From Exophiala sp. HKRS030 (taxonomy: Eukaryota > Ascomycota > Eurotiomycetes > Chaetothyriales > Herpotrichiellaceae): a stretch of 64,000 nucleotides of DNA. How positions within the stretch are numbered: the first letter of the stretch is position 1; each line of letters starts with the position of its first letter. Shown in pieces: positions 10,335 to 22,311 of this stretch. A program made the position numbers and the translations under genes. The stretch lies in the NCBI GenBank assembly GCA_023897205.1, contig JAHWDD010000010.1, forward strand, positions 2,529,696 to 2,593,695, given 5' to 3'. The notes below the pieces were generated by a model. The model was not told the DNA's origin, did no database searches, and saw nothing but the letters and a program-made list of their open reading frames with translations.

Positions 10335-13066
10335 ATGACGGACGGATTCGATACCTCTTTCGACGACGGGGATGCTCAACAGCATGGTTCGAGTACAAAT
10401 GACTCAATTCCACGACCCAAGAGAATAGCCTGTATTCTTTGCAGAAAGAGGAAGTTGCGATGTGACGGAAATAAACCTAGCTGCGGGACGTGTTCGAGGT
10501 TAAGTCATCATTGTGAATATTCGGAAGAAAGGAAGAAGAGTGGACCTAAAAGAGGATATGTTAAACTGCTCGAAGCCCGGCTCAAACAAGTTGAGAATCT
10601 GTTGGAAACAAGAGATGTTAGCATCGATCCCGTTGCGCCTACCACATCAGCACCATCTTCAAACACGTTCAACGCCCACGCCCCCAAGACTCTAGCATGC
10701 CCGATATTTCAATGTCTGAGAATGCACAACCTTTAGATTTCAACACTTCCTACCTTGATGGGATCCCAGATTTCACTCAAAATGATTTTGCGGCGGCCGA
10801 TGGAAATGACTATTCATGGGAGTTGATTGGACTTGGTCTCGAAGAAGCATTGCCTTCTCAAGAGGTAGTGGACGAATTGTATTAATTCTCTTATTGTAAT
10901 TCTACGAAAGCCACTGACGATTCCAGGAACCAAATATATTTCCAAAAAATCCACCCCTCGCTACCAATGATTCATAAAGGCAGATTTCTAGCAGCCATGA
11001 ATCTAGCTCCTCAATTACGACCGGCGGTGTGCTTGAGATATGCAATGTGGATGCACGCCTGTGCAGTCACGCCAAAGTATTCCACATACGGCGAGCACTT
11101 TTACCAGCGAGCCCGCAAGTATGCTGAGATGGACGAGATGCGAGGACACGGTGAAAGCATGATTACCGTTGCGCACTGCCAAGCATGGTCCCTGATAGGA
11201 TGCTACGAATTCAAATACATGTATTTCCCCAGAGCATGGATGAGTATAGGGAGAGCGACGAGATTGGCGCAGATGATGGGCTTGCACAGACAAGATCGTG
11301 TCGGGCTTGATGTCAAGCAAACCCTCCCGCCACCACGAGACTGGACTGACCGAGAAGAAAGACGACGGACTTTCTGGATGGCATACTGTCAAGATCGATA
11401 TGCAAGTGTGGGTACTGGATGGCCCATGGGATTCGATGAACAGGATGTAGGTCAAGGGAATCAATACTCGTAAAGCCATCTGTTGCTGATGAACTTTTCC
11501 AGATCCTGACGAATCTCCCCGCGAGTGAGGATGCTTTCAATAAGTCACAGCCTGAGCCGACTTTGCAGCTATCTGATATCCTCAGTGGCGACGGCCCAGC
11601 TTCATTGTCATCTTTCGGTGGTGTAATTTTAATGTCGACTTTGTTCGGTCGCAACCTGTACCATCTGCACCGGCCAGGGGACGCCGATAATGATCACGAC
11701 CTTAACGGGGCCTTCTGGAAACGGCATCGTGCTTTGGATAATATCCTTTTGAATACATCGTTGGCATTGCCATCTAGTCTTCGGCTACCGGCCGGGATGC
11801 AAGATCCCAACACGATTTTCCTCAACATGAACCTTCACACGGCGACGATATGTCTGCATCAAGCAGCTATCTTCAAGGCGGACAAAAATCACCTTCCCGC
11901 ACAGATTAGTGCAGAATCGAAGCGAAGATGTATCGTCGCGGCAGACCAGATCACAAATATCATGAAAATGATCACTCATCTAGATATGTCTTTGGTATGT
12001 ACACCATTTTTCTGCAAGTTGGTTTGCTGACTATTATCAGATGAATCCGTTCATTTCATTTTGTCTTTATGTTGCGGCTCGAGTATTTGTGCAATATCTG
12101 AAAGCTCGGAGAGAAGATGCTGCTGTTACATCATCACTACACTTCCTCTTGGCTGCAATGCAGGTTCTGAAAACGAAGAATCCTCTCACTGAGTCCTTCC
12201 TGGTTCAACTTGACGTAGATTTGGAGGGTACTGGACTTGATATACCGACAGGCCGGTCTCGATGGAAGTTTGGCCAAAGGCCTCCAGTAATTACAGCGAT
12301 ATCCGTTTCATTGTCCGCCAAAGCTAACATGGTATAGGGTGAAATTCCTGCCAACACTGACGCGCTCAAATGCAGTCCCCTTTTCGAGATTCGTGAAACC
12401 CAAGGAGTCTCTCACGGCTTGGAATGTACTCAAGAAGTAGAACCGCCGTGGCCTTCTTCAGCAAGCCCTGCGAATGCAGTGCCAAATGCAGCAACCTATC
12501 CTCCGCTCCACTGTACTGACACTCCAAGCAGTGGTCTTGGCGCTGATCAGACCCGATCTGTGTTGAACGACATTGGCTTCGACTACGGATTTCCACAAGT
12601 GCAGAGCATTGGTACGCAGAGCTCACCCGGAAATAATTCACATCACGGCAGTTCCAACGACACCTCTTCACGACCCCAAAGCAACCATCCGACGCCTAGC
12701 ACGAGTTCAAATCATACCTCTTCGTACACATCCAATACCTCTCCACAAAATCCGTTGAATAACTCATCCAGCTACAATGATTCTGGCCAGTCTTTGAACC
12801 AAGCTCAACCATTTCAACAACCACAGGTGTCAAGAGAATTTGTCTTCCGCGGACAGAGTCAGTGGACTGTGAATGCCCAACGCGGCATAATTGACAATCC
12901 TGACCTGTCCGAATTGAAGGCGACGATAAATCTTGCTAGCACTGGAATGACTCCTGGACATACGGGCATGACGCCTTTGCCCGATGGAATGTGGCCTGCA
13001 GATCCCATGAGTGAAAATGGGGACTGGTTGTTTGCGTGGCCGGGTCAAACTCCACAGCCTCAGTGA
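10335..13066 (+). CDS. Zn2Cys6 fungal-specific transcription factor with one frame break
   Basis: A nuclear regulator. The binuclear zinc cluster is CILCRKRKLRCDGNKPSC followed by GTCSRLSHHC, then a basic linker and a coiled coil LLEARLKQVENLL. The middle holds the fungal_trans region (PF04082): IHPSLPMIHKGRF, the EERRRTFW motif, and helices to about residue 600. The tail is Gln/Ser/Pro-rich and likely activating. Exons are 10335-10878, 10927-11446, 11503-11994, 12041-12286 and 12338-13066. At the CCCCC run 10681-10685 the frame moves back by one base. One extra C makes the whole length a multiple of three (843 residues), with no intron needed. The alternative, an intron 10617-10720, has poor splice sites. 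Target genes are unknown; the neighbouring AKR is an obvious candidate. Confidence 0.85.
10681..10685 (+). other. Apparent one-base deletion in a C run (frame break)
   Basis: The frame read before this CCCCC run closes soon after, while the next frame reads on through SMPDISMSENAQ into the conserved regulator domain. A sixth C would join the two exactly. Confidence 0.75.
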
Positions 13067-13664
13067 CAGAGCTTCACTCTACGGCAAGCTCCAATAATAG
13101 ATCTAGTTATCAGGAAAGCAAACTCCTGGACTCGACACAAAGTTGAGAGGATGATCAAAATGTACGAGGTGACGAAAAACAGCACACTGGTTAAATTGTT
13201 GTGCTAGGATAGTGATACCCTTGATGGCGGATAGCTGCGGTCGGATTTTTTTCTACAGATTTTGCAGGTCCTGGATGTATCAGGCATAAATGAAACATGG
13301 GCATATCTAGGTACTATGCAATGGGAATGATATCCACTCTCATAAGCCGTCTCTCTGTCTTCCCACTGCGACCCGGAAGTTCGTATCACCGACTTCCAAC
13401 TCCACCGTAGATACCGTGCAGTTACGAGATCTGTTCCGCCCTATTCAACGTAGGGCGCATTATTATGTCTCGTAGGACAAAATCGGACATCAGATGGATT
13501 CGACTCTGCGACGCATGAGAAGGTCCAAGTTGTCAGAATCGAACACCCCACACTGTCCAGAGTTCCAGTGGTGCCCATTAGCCATGACTTGTTCGCGTAT
13601 ACACCGATGATGGGATCGAGTCTTTCTTGGAGACGCCGCAGCCCTCTCTGAGACATTCGTAGCC
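13067..13664. other. Intergenic region (0.6 kb)
   Basis: This is the 3' flank of the Zn2Cys6 regulator and the promoter of the WD40 gene. I see no gene or notable repeat in it. Confidence 0.5.
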
Positions 13665-14853
13665 ATGGCACCGACCAGCCAACGAAAACACCTCGGGCGA
13701 GATTTATTCTCGAAACAATTCAGCCTGCTCAAGACCCAGCAGTATATCGATCCTGCAGTCCGAACACCTGTACCGACCATGTACGTTGTCCCTTGCATGA
13801 GAGTCTCCTCAAACAGCACATATGTCGTCTCGAGTACCATCTGACAAGCGGTTCTCCCTTCTACAGCCACCGAACCATCTCGTGGAACGCTTCTGGCGGG
13901 TTGATTGCAACAGGCGCAAACGATAAAACAGTACGAGTATGGAACCCTGAGCGCACAAGTCCACGAAGTCAAACGGAACTTCGAGGTCATGGCCATGCCG
14001 TCGAGAAAGTTCTTTTCAATCCCGTGCGGGAATTCGAGCTTGCGAGTTGTTCTTCAGATGGCACGGTGCGGTTCTGGGATACTAGAAGTAAGACCGCCAT
14101 TACCAAGTTGGAGGTTGGCGGTGAGCCGTTCACCATGACATGGAGTACTGAAGGTAGTGTCTTGATGGTCGGGACCAAGGTACGAACTAGCCCTTACTTT
14201 CGCTTTGCGCAGCTAGCCATCTAACAGAATTATATCCAGGGTGACGTACTTATTCCCATCTCGACCTCAATCCCATCGTCTCCTTCCGTCCTCTCGCGCC
14301 ACAAGCAGCCGCAGCAGACCAATCAAACCACCTTTTCGAACGCCTACCCTCCCACAGACCTCCTCATAACGCAAGGCGACGGCTCTATCAAAATCCTCGA
14401 TTATCCCACATTAACCCCTTACACGCTATTTCCGCTCATACTTCCTCCTGCACAGCCATCGCTTACTGTCCAAATGGGAAATACGTTGCCGTCGGCGGGT
14501 CCGACGCCATGGTCAGTCTGTGGGACACGACAGATTGGGTTTGTCGACGCACCGTTTCCAACCCGAGCTCTGGGGCGATCAAGGGCCTGTCCTGGTCATG
14601 GGATGGGAGGTATCTCGTTGGCGCTAGCGACGATACGGGAACGGGAACGGGCGATGGCACCGCTGCTGGGCTCGAGATTTATCATGCCGAAACAGGAGAT
14701 GTCGTACATACCGTCCCGACTGGTGTTAGTGGCATCCCCGCTGTCGCCTGGCATCCGAATCGCTACTGGCTCGCGTATACTCAGATCGAGGACTCGAGGC
14801 AAGGGAAGAGTAGTTTGAAGATTGTTGGTGCCGCGGGTGGTCCCACAATATGA
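13665..14853 (+). CDS. THO complex subunit THOC3/Tex1-like WD40 protein with one frame break
   Basis: Exons are 13665-13780, 13867-14179 and 14240-14853. WD-repeat signatures are visible: RTISWNASGGLIATGANDKT ending VRVWN, a second repeat ending VRFWDTR, then ITQGDGSIKILDY, CPNGKYVAVGGSDAMVSLWD and a last repeat PAVAWHPNRYWLAYT. This order and the N-terminal helix fit THOC3/Tex1, a subunit of the THO/TREX complex that couples transcription to mRNA export in the nucleus. Exon 3 is interrupted at the CCCC run 14415-14418: the frame before it reads KILDYPTLTP and the frame after it reads ISAHTSSCTAIAYCPNGKY. One extra C gives 347 residues, close to the family length of about 350. I see this as a sequence error rather than a dead gene. 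Confidence 0.82.
14415..14418 (+). other. Apparent one-base deletion in a C run (frame break)
   Basis: The CCCC run lies inside a WD repeat; the conserved repeat continues in the neighbouring frame straight after it. One additional C joins both halves without loss. Confidence 0.75.
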
Positions 14854-16159
14854 TGATCTGAATGCTTGAGGATGGGCAGATTGAATGGGTCTTCTGCATT
14901 CAGGTCAGACGTCAGACGAAAGATGAACGATGTTCTCCATCCAGCACTGCACAAGATGACGATATGAACAATGCGTCAGCCAGAGCTTGGTACTGTCTCG
15001 TTGACGGCGGCAGATATCCTCCATTTGAAAGTTCATCTGGAGGCACTTCTAGACGGTTGTGCAGTTGCTTGGCATCCTTTCGATCATCAAACGCCGTACG
15101 GGGGTCGTTCATCGGCGATTGCTTTGCGTCTGAGGGAGATGATGAGAGGAAGTTCAAGGCTTTCTCGTACATGAAGAATATATGGCTGTTTCAGCGATTA
15201 CTAAGTCGTCGAACATCTATCGAGCGGCAATATCCTGGAATCTCAGACATTAATCTGATCTCACTTTGCTGGACAGGATAGCTCCATACCTTTTAACGTC
15301 TCAAGCCCAATGGACTTGCTGGAGTTTAGAGCGTGTTCGGGACGACCAAGGGACTACGTCTCGAATCTATTTTCATGATGGACTCACTTGGTGTCGATAC
15401 TGGATAGGATCTCATGCCGAGGAAAACGCATTGTAGTATGCCAGTTGGAAGTACACACCAGTCTGATGAAAAGTTAAGACAACTTTCAGGAGATCTCTCA
15501 AGCTGAAAACATGTCTACCACTAGGAGCACCTTTGGTTTGGAGGTATTGAAAGAGATATTTATGAAAACATGTACCCAAAAAATCGTACCATGAATTGAG
15601 AAATTCTATGCAATAATTCCGCACAACTCAGTAATTCTCGTGTCTTCTCCAGGGACGAGCAGAAAAGTCAAGCGTTCTGTAGGCATGAACCATTTCACCA
15701 TCTCGTTCTCGACGACCACCTATCTGGTTTCACTGTTCGCAGTCCTCAAGTCGCGACCTCTAGGAGAACCTGAGCCAGTGCGCCGCCTGACATGTACTTC
15801 GACCACCATTAGTGCTCAGCCCGCTGGAGGACTTAGAACACGCTGAAAAGCGAAATCATGTTAACGGATGCTTTGCCCAGTCTCTCACGCTTGATATGTG
15901 GCGGGGACCAATCAAAAGCGAATCTCCTCAGCCTCGCGTCTTAGACCGTAGACAAAAAATCACCACTTTGACTAACTACTCTACTCTTCCTCTGTACATT
16001 GCTTCTTGAGTTCTACATAGTGGGTACACCGGAGACAGGGTACACCAGATCCAGTCTCCATCTGACAAACCTCTCTCTACGATGTCAGTATCGCTGAACC
16101 ACACACATACTCGCCGTCACTCCGCTACTTACGCATCAGTGAAACTCTGCGTATGAAAT
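14854..16159. other. Intergenic region (1.3 kb)
   Basis: It lies between the THOC3-like stop and the Rpp40-like start. Short frames are present but have no domain or codon pattern that I trust. An out-of-frame ATG at 16153, seven bases before the chosen start of the next gene, may be a small upstream start. Confidence 0.5.
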
Positions 16160-18091
16160 ATGCCCACCCCGAAATTGACAGTCACAGCGGGAAGTCTGCC
16201 GTCGTACATTTCGCCACTCCAGCATCAGCAACATCAGCAACAGCAACATCAACAGCAGCAGCAGCATCAAGCAAGCAAGAAATCCAATCCGCCATGGCGC
16301 ATCACCAACGAGATTCCATTCGCGCGCTCACTCACCCTCGCAATCCCCGACGAAGTCTACCAAGGTCTCCAGTCAGCGATCGAGACGGCGCCTAGTCCGG
16401 CCAACGCAAGTGACGCCGGTGAGTCAGGCGTCTCGTATGCGAAAGTCTTCCTCAAGCTCGAGGATTTGCTACACGGAGAGTTTTTCACCGACTATGTCAA
16501 GCGAGGTCAGTCAGATCGTCCTCCTTCCATGCCTGCGTGCGTCGTTATATCCTGAGGGCTGTGCACGACCGAGGTGGATTCACCAGCAATGGCTGACTTT
16601 TGGGGCGCATAGGCAATGTCCTGATGCTGTCTGAGGGCGAGGCGGGCGTGGATAATGTGTTTTCTCTCAGTGACGGTATGTTCTTGACATACACACAGAC
16701 TGTCTCTCCTGTCCTGCCTGAGTTGGGGATTGAGAATGACGATAATATAGGTATTCTGCGGCTTGAACTATCGAGAGAAGACTACGAGCGCGCAGGCTTG
16801 CAGGGCACACCGGTGCCGAGCGGTGGCAGGAAACATGTCAAGGCACGATATGGTGAGCTCTTCTTCCCGCACAGGTCTATGGCGATAAGTTTGGATTTTT
16901 GTCCTTGAGATACCGGGCTTTCTAGCGACAGGACGCATGTGAACGGATTTTGTATTGACCTGTTGTGTTTTTAGCGATTGAGTACGATCTCCGTCTCCCG
17001 TCAATGCTTCACGGCAAGAAAGGGTTCGAGCGGCTCGTGTGGGCGGCGAAGAACGTGTTGAACCGCAGTCTGGTTTGGTTGTTTGTTGATTTGAATCAAG
17101 ATGCTAAAGGTATGAGTTGCGTCTGTTTTCCGACATATCAGTCTTGCTCCTCGCATACTTCTTTTTCTTCCCTTCCCCTTTGCTCGCTGATTTCGCTCGT
17201 TTCGCTCATCACGTTCTCCGCCAACCAGGAACCATCCAAGGCCCTATCACCCAGCATCAACCGAAAATCGTTCCACTCACGCCATCTTCAACCTTTCTCG
17301 CGGACGTGTCAACACCCCAAACATTGACGAACACACTAAATTTAATACCCACATCACCGAAATCGACCTTGCCATCAGAAGAAATACAGGAAACAGTATA
17401 CGACTTGTTCGAGTATATCGACCTTCTATCGCTGTGTTCGCCGCGAGTGCAGAAGACCGACGACGTCGACCCTTTCATCAGCCGATACGCAGTTCCAGAT
17501 GTCTCAGATGATACTCACTCTTGCTCGGTGAGGATCCTGACATGGACAGGCCTGATATCACGGCAGTGGATCCAGCAGCTCCTTTCTAAACTCATGTATG
17601 TATCCCAGACCTCCTGGCAACGACAAATGCCGTCAGCCAGACCCCCTATCTCATTCGCATTGCCCTCTGCATACCTTCACACGACGAATAATTCGACAGC
17701 TCACTCACCGGACTGCCAATCAATCCCATAGAGCTCTATTCACTAACTTCTTGTATCTGATAGAATCGCCTCGCGTAGTGGCAAACTCGAGCACGTTCCG
17801 GCGCAGAATCAATGGGCCGCATGCACTGTGACAGCACACAAGACACAGGCGGTTGGGCAGAACGATGGGTACACTATCCTCCTGCAGCCGCCGACAGATG
17901 AGAACACGACCGAACGACCAGAAGACTCAATTGCACACAGAGATGCCAACGATGATGTCGATATGGCAGTCGGCGAGTCTGCGACACAGAGGCATGATCA
18001 GCACCAGGATCAGGATCGGTCCACGGAAAAGGATCAAGTGCGAAAGATGGGGTTTCATCGCTATCTTTGTGCAGAGTATGTCGACACATGA
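16160..18091 (+). CDS. RNase P/MRP subunit Rpp40-like protein, 471 aa
   Basis: Exons 16160-16505, 16613-16852, 16975-17109, 17229-17595 and 17764-18091 join cleanly; introns are 107, 122, 119 and 168 nt, longer than elsewhere in the window. The central part carries the block I associate with the Rpp40 family (PF08584): ILRLELSREDYERAGLQG, GGRKHVKARY, then LRLPSMLHGKKGFERLVWA and a VWLFVDL strand. A C-terminal part follows with a long acidic Asp/Gln/His-rich insert before the final RKMGFHRYLCAEY. Rpp40 belongs to nuclear RNase P and RNase MRP, which process tRNA and rRNA precursors. The N-terminus has a polyglutamine/His tract (about residues 21-38) that may vary between strains. The last junction (17595/17764) is the least certain. 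Confidence 0.72.
16220..16275 (+). repeat. CAG/CAA polyglutamine-coding microsatellite
   Basis: A CAGCAACATCAG-type run encodes a Gln/His tract near the N-terminus of the Rpp40-like protein. Mixed CAG, CAA and CAT triplets make it only moderately slippage-prone. Confidence 0.8.
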
Positions 18092-18974
18092 GATCCATGT
18101 TGCAAGGGACCGGGCTACTGGTATACGCTCTTATGATGGAAACGGATGCATGAATGGATACTCGAGGTGATCATCGGATGGTGAGGTTCATGTGCAGGCC
18201 AACCCTCGATCTTGCCATGAAAGAGCGTGGGAAATGTGTTTCTGAAACCTGAGCGTTGGGCCATCGTCGAATAGATCGAGGCCAACATGAGCAGCACTCG
18301 AGAAGTTCACGCTCACCCAGATGGCAATCTCTTCCCATGCAGCAGTCGACGGCACTGAAAAGGATGCTTGCGAGCACTAGATCCAGCACTTGCAGAACAA
18401 AAGCATTACTGGATTGCTCGAGCAGCCGTAGGGCGTGATGTTATGATCAGTCAGTATAAGCGTACATTTCGCGATCGCAGCCTAGCATGAAGGAATGCAA
18501 GCGCTAATACAAAGGGGCATTTTGAGGAAGGGATCTCAGTCAAGAGTTGTTTTGGTTTGACATTTTTGTGGATGTCAGATCTCAGGTATATTCATCTTAT
18601 GGAGGAGGCTCGAAAAAGTCCGCATGAGTCTTAGCATGCCCTCAGCTCGTCCCGGACCGATCATCTCAAGCACTTTTTTCATCATCGTATTGGATTGTTC
18701 ATTCCACAAAACGTCACAAAAATTTTCGGGTCGGCTGGTCGGGGTTCCTCTACACCGTGACCTATCTTTTCCCATCTCTCCCTTTGACTCGGTCATTCTC
18801 ATATCCAGGTCAGAAGTATCATGGTGCGAATTGGTTCCGAAGGCACGCATGCAAGTGGAGAAACTTTCTGGAAATAATGAAGATGAGGTTGTCGGGGAAA
18901 AAGATTGCCCACTATGAACATGGCGGGAAAATAGGTTGAGACGGAAAGAGGTCTGCCATTTATGATTGAAGCGT
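18092..18974. other. Convergent intergenic region (0.9 kb)
   Basis: It lies between the 3' ends of the Rpp40-like and P1 genes. I see no supported gene. Confidence 0.5.
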
Positions 18975-19500
18975 TTAATCGAAAAGACCGAAGCCCATGT
19001 CCTCGTCGGACTCTTCCTTCTCTGTTTCGTGGTAGGACAGTCAGTACATTGCTCGTTATGAAAGATCGCTTGAACTCCGCAATTGAACCAAACTTACCCT
19101 CTTCCTTGGCTTCCTCCTCAGCAGCCTCAGCAGGGGCAGCACCGCCTGCAGCACCGGCGCCACCAGCAGCTGGGGCGGCAGCGGCAGCACCACCACCTGA
19201 TCCAACGTTGAGGAGGAGATCTTTCACATCCTTGCCCTCAAGAGCCTTTGCGAAAAGTGTGGCCCAGATGGGTTCGACGTCGGGGACACCAGCGGCCTTG
19301 ATGAGGGTGTTCAACTTGTCGGACTGCAGGATTGAGGAATGTTAGCCAATCTGTTATTCTTATTTTATCCGCTGGCCTTGCTCTATCGCGACAAAAAACG
19401 GAACCTCGAATTCGGCAAGGGTTGGACGTACGGTAATATCAATGCCATCATCGGCAAGGATGAGAGCGGCGTAGGAGGCGGCGAGCTCGGAGTTAGACAT
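18975..19500 (-). CDS. RPP1: 60S acidic ribosomal protein P1, 113 aa
   Basis: Exons 19500-19432, 19323-19098 and 19021-18975; introns are 108 and 76 nt. It begins [19 protein letters not shown] and continues with the helical dimerisation domain ([26 protein letters not shown]). An Ala/Gly-rich hinge follows, then the acidic tail that ends in the universal stalk motif [13 protein letters not shown]1 pairs with P2 on P0 to form the ribosomal stalk, which recruits and stimulates translation factors. The third acceptor was chosen at 19022 because it alone keeps the conserved C-terminus in frame. A short, intron-rich gene of this kind is typical for a highly expressed ribosomal protein. It is divergent from the POF1-like gene. 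Confidence 0.96.
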
Positions 19501-20030
19501 CTCGACGGATTGTTGTGAGAATGTGTGTTTGGATAGGAGGGAAATCTGCGGGAACTGGAGTTGTCGAAGGAGTGGTGGAAGTCGCAGTTTAATGATCGGG
19601 ACTTTGGGCCAAGAGGTCGAATTTTGGTCGTTGTGTGAGTGGCTTCAATCTGCCAAGATTTCTGTCTGATTGATTGGTGGGTGTTCGGACTTTGCTGGGC
19701 CTACGGCGCATTTTTGCAGCACAACACGCAGATATCCACCATGATTGACTCACGTGGGCTTGGCGAAGGGTTGATGACTCGCAGTGTTTCCCCTCATCGC
19801 AAGGCTGACGAGGCTGAGGTTCGGGCAGATACCAAACTACGACGATTCCAATGTCAGATGAGGAAGCTCCGAAACGACATATCCAGGGAGTTGTGGGTCC
19901 TATTGATGCATTCAAGAGCTAAGAGCATCACAGCTGGCCGTGTTTTGTGACTCATTGCCCCGGTACAACATTACGTGAAGGCAAGATCTCATGATCACCT
20001 GGCCGCCGTGTTTATGACTCTTGGGAGACA
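19501..20030. promoter_or_regulatory. Divergent promoter region, P1 and POF1-like genes
   Basis: 530 bp separate the two start codons. A CACGTG palindrome at 19751-19756 sits near the middle. No gene is visible. Confidence 0.45.
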
Positions 20031-21002
20031 ATGTCGGCGAGCCTGGACATGCAGGCTCTCAAAGCTCTAAGGGCACAATTCTCACAGGGATTGAAGGACT
20101 TTGCCTCTTCTTCATCGTCTTTTAAGATTGTTCGGACTATTCCACAATCAAAGCCACCATCGTCATCACCAATCAACACATTATACGTTCTTGACTCAAG
20201 TTTCAATCCACCATCAAAGGCCCATCTCGCTCTAGTCAAGGCGGCCTTGAGATCATCAGTTTCGCACAATGACTCAAAATCTATCTCTTCGAGTCATCCA
20301 CCTCGAGTCCTCTTTCTCCTCGCGACGGTCAACGCAGACAAGAAGCCTAAACCGGCTGACTTTGAGGACCGCCTGGTCATGATGACTCTCATGGCCGAGG
20401 AACTTCACTCGCTTACATTCGACAGCAGCAGCAGCCACAGTACTGATAAATCCTCTTCATCCAGCACCACATCTCCAACAATCGATATCGGCATTACCAA
20501 GGAACCATACTTCACCGACAAAGCCAGCTCGATCGCCCAGTCGCACACCTACACGCCCGACGACACCTCCGACAACATCACGCAGATCCACATCACCGGA
20601 TTTGACACCCTGACCCGGATTTTCACGCCGAAGTACTACCCGAACCACGACCCGCCATTGTCCGCGCTCGAGCCGTTCTTGTCTCAGCACCGAATCCATG
20701 CCACGATCCGAGTCGAATCGACGTCATCGAATGACAATGACCTAGAGGACGAATTTGGAACTGTCGAAAAACAGAAGGGATATGTGAAGGGCCTAGCGGA
20801 AGGCGATTTGGCGGATCAGGGGATGAAAAGGGAGTGGGCTAGGCAGGTCGATTTGGCGGTCGATGAGAGTGGCGAGGCTGATGGGGTTAGTTCGACTAAG
20901 GCTAGAGAGTGTGTGAAGAATGGGAAGGTGGAGGAATTGAGCAGCTTTGTCGGAGAAGGGGTCAAGGCGTGGATTGAGCAGAGGGGTCTGTACAAGTTGT
21001 AG
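20031..21002 (+). CDS. POF1: POF1-like NMN/nicotinate-nucleotide adenylyltransferase family protein, 323 aa
   Basis: A single exon. After a Ser-rich start comes a strand and the nucleotidyltransferase motif SSFNPPSKAHLAL (residues 56-68), in which the usual HxGH signature is replaced by KAHL as in fungal POF1-type proteins. Further on are RLVMMTLMAEEL, ITGFDTLTRIF (substrate-binding Asp-Thr region), and near the C-terminus VSSTKAREC (residues 286-294), the ISSTxxR phosphate-binding motif. The predicted activity is transfer of AMP to nicotinamide mononucleotide or a related nucleotide in NAD metabolism; yeast Pof1 also has ATPase activity linked to protein quality control. There is a low-complexity serine insert around residues 125-145. 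The start ATG is the first in frame. Confidence 0.85.
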   Translation: MSASLDMQALKALRAQFSQGLKDFASSSSSFKIVRTIPQSKPPSSSPINTLYVLDSSFNPPSKAHLALVKAALRSSVSHNDSKSISSSHPPRVLFLLATVNADKKPKPADFEDRLVMMTLMAEELHSLTFDSSSSHSTDKSSSSSTTSPTIDIGITKEPYFTDKASSIAQSHTYTPDDTSDNITQIHITGFDTLTRIFTPKYYPNHDPPLSALEPFLSQHRIHATIRVESTSSNDNDLEDEFGTVEKQKGYVKGLAEGDLADQGMKREWARQVDLAVDESGEADGVSSTKARECVKNGKVEELSSFVGEGVKAWIEQRGLYKL

Positions 21003-21293
21003 ATAGTTGATACATTTGTAGCGAGGAGTTTGTGTGGCAACCCGACCAGTCTTTCCGAGAGAACGAGTCATGGGAAGATTCTGAGTGTGTGATGAGACTG
21101 AAAAAAAACGATTTGATAGTCAAAACCATACATGTACATAAATGGATAAGCTATCTGTACTCTGCAGCCTTCACCTCCGAACGAATCAACACAGACAACA
21201 GATCTTCAAAACAAAACATCCTAGGCGTCAAACCGCCAGCATGAAGCCCCGGAAGGTGTGATTCCTGTCTCCATCCTCCTTTTACAAAATTAA

Positions 21294-22311
21294 TTACACG
21301 CCAGTCAATCCAGCACCTGGCTTACCAGCGCTACCTGTCAACCCGGATGGCAGAGGATCTGTCCTTTCCAAACCTTTTTTCCCAGTGTCAGGTGCATCAA
21401 TCTGATTGCTAACACCACCCTCACCACCGAGCACTCCTCCAGCAGCAACACTCTTTCGACCCATAGTCGTCTCGGCACTATGTGCCGGCGCCACTGTGGT
21501 GGTAGCATGGCTTGTATCATCGTGTCTCTTGCCGTCTGGCGTCAAGCCAAACACCGCCGAGTGCGAACCTGGGACACCCGAGCCGGAGAGCTTGACATGG
21601 CTCTCGGGTTCGCCCACCAACGCTGGGTCAGGGCCTTGCGCTGGTGATTGCACTTCGCGTGGGTCGTGGTGTTGGTGCGAGTCTTGCTTGTGATGGACGT
21701 CGATGTCACCGGGCTTGTTGTCACGGTTGATGCCTGCTGTGTCGGTTGCGGCGTGCGATGTGCTTGAGGTGTGTGATGAGTCTGTCAGGTCTGACGTTCC
21801 TGCTGGCGTACGGGATGTGTCTGTGAGGTCGGTGCCGGATGTTGGACCTGTAGAATGAGATGAACTGGTCAGGCCTGGTGTTCCATGTCCCGTAGTGCTC
21901 TCATGTCCTAATCCACTAGGTCCGGTTGATGACCCACCTGTTGCTGATGACACTGTATCACCGAGATCACCTCCAGTGGTCGTTTGATGGTGTGCAGATG
22001 CTAAATGATCGCCTGCTGCTCCAGAAGATGGCGTGTCTCTGCTGGTGGTTCCGGCGGCAATGCCAGAGGATGCCGTGTGATCTGTAGTACCAGTATGGGC
22101 AGTTGCGGAGGATGTTCTGGAGGAGGAGAGAGGTTAGTCGATAGATAGCTCCACAGCGCACGAATCACTTTCGGCTGAGGCTTACCCATCGGTTGCCTGT
22201 TCGCACAAGTTAGATCGTGTCATGATACATCAAAGAGAGAGTCAAGCATACAGGATCATTGTTGCTGCCAAACCCGACAAGGTTGGAGACTGTGTTCTTG
22301 ATTGTTTCCAT
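21294..22311 (-). CDS. Gly/Ser/Thr-rich hydrophilic protein with an 11-nt micro-exon, 297 aa
   Basis: Exons are 22311-22252, 22196-22186 (11 nt only) and 22116-21294; introns are 55 and 69 nt. The first exon encodes METIKNTVSNLVGFGSNNDP, which looks like a short amphipathic helix. The rest is hydrophilic, dominated by Gly, Ser, Thr, His and Asp with repeats of TGPTSGT and DLTDTSRTPA type. There is no signal peptide or membrane segment. Fungal proteins with this opening and composition are usually annotated as uncharacterised, sometimes LEA-like or stress-related; I infer a disordered stress-associated protein without firm evidence. The micro-exon is needed to keep the frame: skipping it places the large exon out of frame. 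Confidence 0.7.

Noticed and set aside
10617..10720. An intron to explain the frame change in the first Zn2Cys6 gene
   Set aside because: GTTAGC donor and GAG acceptor are weak and there is no branch site, while one added C in the 10681-10685 run solves the frame with no residues lost.
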